DNA of 64,000 bases from contig JBOZIK010000001.1 in NCBI GenBank assembly GCA_051453625.1, positions 129,785,079 through 129,849,078 on the forward strand, given 5' to 3'. Shown here piece after piece: positions 62,265 through 64,000 of this stretch; position 1 is the first letter of the stretch; every line of letters begins with the position of its first letter. This DNA is from Welwitschia mirabilis (taxonomy: Eukaryota; Gnetophyta; Gnetopsida; Welwitschiales). The notes beneath the pieces were generated by a model. It was not told the DNA's origin. It searched no databases and worked only from the letters and a program-made list of their open reading frames with translations. A program made the position numbers and the translations under genes.

Positions 62265-62300
62265 GTAACTCCTACTTAAAGGCCCCCTTCAAGCTATCTA

Positions 62301-62985
62301 GAGAAAGAAATAAAAATAACCTTTTATAACATATTTTATCAATACCCCCTTTAATAGCTTTGACTACTCCTTTGATAGAAGATACAATAAGTTATACTTT
62401 AATTCATGGCAAGGAGTTTAAAAATTCTATAAATAGAACATCATAGTAGGTAACTTAGTTTTCTCAAGTTTGTTTTTAGTGAATGATTTTCTTTATCATC
62501 TTGTGCATTTGAAAAACATCATGAAAACTACCTCTGTAGTCTCTTTCATAGGTAAAAATGCTATTTTAGGTTAAAGCATTTAGATTAAAAATGTTCCTTT
62601 AGATAGCTAAATGCTTTTAGTTCTTTAAAAGTATTCGATTTTCTTCAATAAGATGCTAGGTGAGCACTTAGAGTTTAATGATAGTTCTCACATGAGCATT
62701 TCAGACAAGAAATAAATTAAACTCTAAAGATAAATCATAAAATACTTTTTGCAGAATTTATAGCTATTCCTAGTGTAAAATTTGAAAAAAAAAATTAGGG
62801 ATTCTAGTTTTATTAGACTTAGACAATGAATTATTGAAATTAACTAGTAAAACTAACTAACATTTTTAGAAAAAATACAGTAACAAAAAAGTATACTCTT
62901 TTTATAGAAACATAACATTTTTAGAGGAATCACTAATGTTATACTCATCAATCAATAATGTATTAAGTTAGATTTTAATAAATGA
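62301..62985. other. No gene supported, one TATA-like site
   Basis: attctataaatagaacat at about 62426-62442 is a good plant TATA-box match. It lies downstream of the palindrome cluster and upstream of the coding-like text at 62993. No other support for a promoter is present. Confidence 0.3.
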
Positions 62986-62992
62986 ATTAAAA

Positions 62993-63520
62993 ATGATTCT
63001 TAGGATACCATCCACTAAAATATTGTTATTAGAAATGTATAAAAATGAAGACATTACCTTGTATTTGAAACATTTTCGTAGTATCACTAATAAAGATAGA
63101 CAAGTTGACATTAATAAGGCAAGGACTCCTAAGGTATTTGTTATTTCTAAAATGGTATTCTCTAACTTAGCCCCACTCATCAATATGTAAAAGAACATGA
63201 GTATACTAGGAGTATACTTAATAGATTCCAGTAGAGATCCCTCAAGTAGAAATATTAATATTGGATTTAGTATCTTTCAATATTTATGTAAATTAGTATT
63301 TAGAATTAGAAACACCACCAAGATTACAAAGGTTGAACTAGGATTTCCATCACTAATTGGAAGAATTATTTTATGTAGAAATGTTTTATAATTCTTTTCA
63401 CTAAATTGGAATAGTATGAAATGCTTAGTTACATATTTATTTGGAGTTTTGGTTCTAGCACCCTTTAGCATTTCAGGCATAGAAAATGCACCTTCAACCA
63501 ATCAGCTAATGATGTAGATT
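62993..63520 (+). pseudogene. Unrecognised coding remnant, possibly plant-transposon-like
   Basis: Two open frames, 62993-63190 and 63197-63391, follow in the same frame with a single TAA between them (63188-63190). They give ITLYLKHFRSITNKDRQVDI, then VFVISKMVFSNLAPLINM, then INIGFSIFQYLCKLVFRIRN and VELGFPSLIGRIILCRNVL. After a further frameshift text continues to about 63500. The GFPSLIGRI...L piece recalls the LPFPCLI-type motif of plant transposon-associated proteins, but this is only a resemblance. The balance of residues supports a once-real protein. It is followed by coiled-coil-like text. Confidence 0.35.
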
Positions 63521-63669
63521 TAAACATAGCCCCCTAAGCCTTTAAGGGAATAAGAATATACATTTATTTTATAGCAGGTGAGCTCTAAAAGAAAATAAAA
63601 TTCTTTACAAAGTTACTAGATGATGATAAGGTGGATTCTTTATGTGTTGTAATTACATCTTTAACAGCC

Positions 63670-64000
63670 TTCATGCTATAGAAAAATCAACTATAGAAAG
63701 AAAATTTTAATTTAAAAGAAAGAGTTAAATTTTTGAAAATGAAAAATAAATTTTACAGAATAATATTTCTTTTTAACAAGGAAAATGTAATAGAGCAAAG
63801 GATAAGAAGCAATAGTTGAAAGAGAGATTAATCTCTCATTTTGAATCCCACATGTCAGATGAGTCCTCTTTGCATAATGCTCAAGCTCAAATTAAGGAAT
63901 TAAAGTAAGAAATCAAAGATAAGAGAGAGAAACTATAGCTTCTCCTTATTAATAAAGAAGATTTTTTATTGAAACTACTAAAAATCATGGCTCACAATAA
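63670..64000 (+). pseudogene. Coiled-coil-like coding remnant at the window edge
   Basis: In the plus strand NLKERVKFLKMKNKFY is read at about 63712-63760. After a frameshift comes LKERLISHFESHMSDESSLH, followed by NAQAQIKELK (about 63817-63906), a stop, then EIKDKREKL, another stop, and LLLINKEDFLLKLLK. The charge pattern fits a long coiled coil. It runs off the window and is probably the C-terminal part of the protein begun at 62993. Confidence 0.4.

Larger units (their letters stand above)
61080..62300. repeat. Cluster of quasi-palindromic TTACTYAAAGG elements
   Basis: Short words of the form AGTAAYNNNTTACTTAAAGGCCYCCTTCAA recur, in either direction, near 61095, 61305, 61440, 61510, 61635, 61690, 62200 and 62245-62290. 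Two are near-perfect inverted repeats: CTTTAAGTAA / TTACTTAAAG at 61309-61334 (6-base loop) and TTACTCAAAG / CTTTGAGTAA at 62240-62264 (5-base loop). No open frame explains them. Confidence 0.6.

Noticed and set aside
63277-63501. Minus-strand 74-codon frame opposite the remnant at 62993-63520 (also 62968-63198)
   Set aside because: Two plus-strand frames continue each other in frame across one stop and have better composition. The minus frames look like shadows, though this choice is not certain.
61000-64000. Endogenous pararetrovirus (caulimovirid) remnant
   Set aside because: The TATA box after repeated elements suggested it, but no movement protein, protease, RT or PBS text could be read.

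Overview
This 64 kb window is very AT-rich, CG-poor nuclear DNA of a land plant, probably a flowering plant. The evidence is its mobile elements: Ty3 chromovirus, Ty3 Athila/Tat-type and Ty1/copia LTR retrotransposons, nested in each other and riddled with stop codons. I see no intact host gene, rRNA, tRNA gene or CRISPR array. Nine N runs interrupt the sequence. The five reading frames I checked in detail are retrotransposon debris or unrecognised fragments.

Region 1 (1-25338) is the most striking part. It is a tandem, head-to-tail array of one LTR retrotransposon read on the minus strand, with five LTR copies (about 1.35 kb each) alternating with internal regions (about 5.1 kb). LTR starts lie at 1043, 6959, 13505, 17203 and 23987. 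Once the gaps are allowed for, the period is about 6.5 kb. The LTR ends form TGTTATGATGT...ACATCATAACA. Each LTR is followed on the minus strand by a decayed PBS resembling the tRNA-Asp type. No protease, RT or integrase is visible, only a recurrent coiled-coil and Ser/Thr-rich coding remnant. A GTCAT-GGGG-ATGAC quasi-palindrome recurs about eight or nine times per unit.

Region 2 (25339-37000) is AT-rich sequence with little that can be supported, except a plus-strand Athila-type gag-protease remnant at about 34560-36290.

Region 3 (about 37250-52650) is a nested insertion. A minus-strand Ty1/copia element has its reverse transcriptase split at 38622/48513 by a 9.9 kb plus-strand Ty3 chromovirus (38623-48507). 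The chromovirus has two LTRs, a tRNA-iMet PBS, a polypurine tract, a 5-bp AAAAC target duplication, gag, PR, RT, RH, INT and a chromodomain. Between its 5' LTR and gag it carries an antisense gene-like block and a 20-bp-period repeat built on the palindrome GCACTTRAGTGC.

Region 4 (about 53250-59680) is a second plus-strand Ty3 element with a readable but dead gag-PR-RT-RH-INT. Just past its integrase is a module of about 200 bp that also occurs, in the same element sense, in the pol-less array of region 1. This links the array to an autonomous-type relative in the same window.

Region 5 (59680-64000) holds unrecognised coding fragments and a cluster of quasi-palindromes around TTACTYAAAGG. 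All elements are old: the LTR pairs differ clearly, and many stops look like C-to-T or G-to-A changes, as expected for methylated, silenced DNA.
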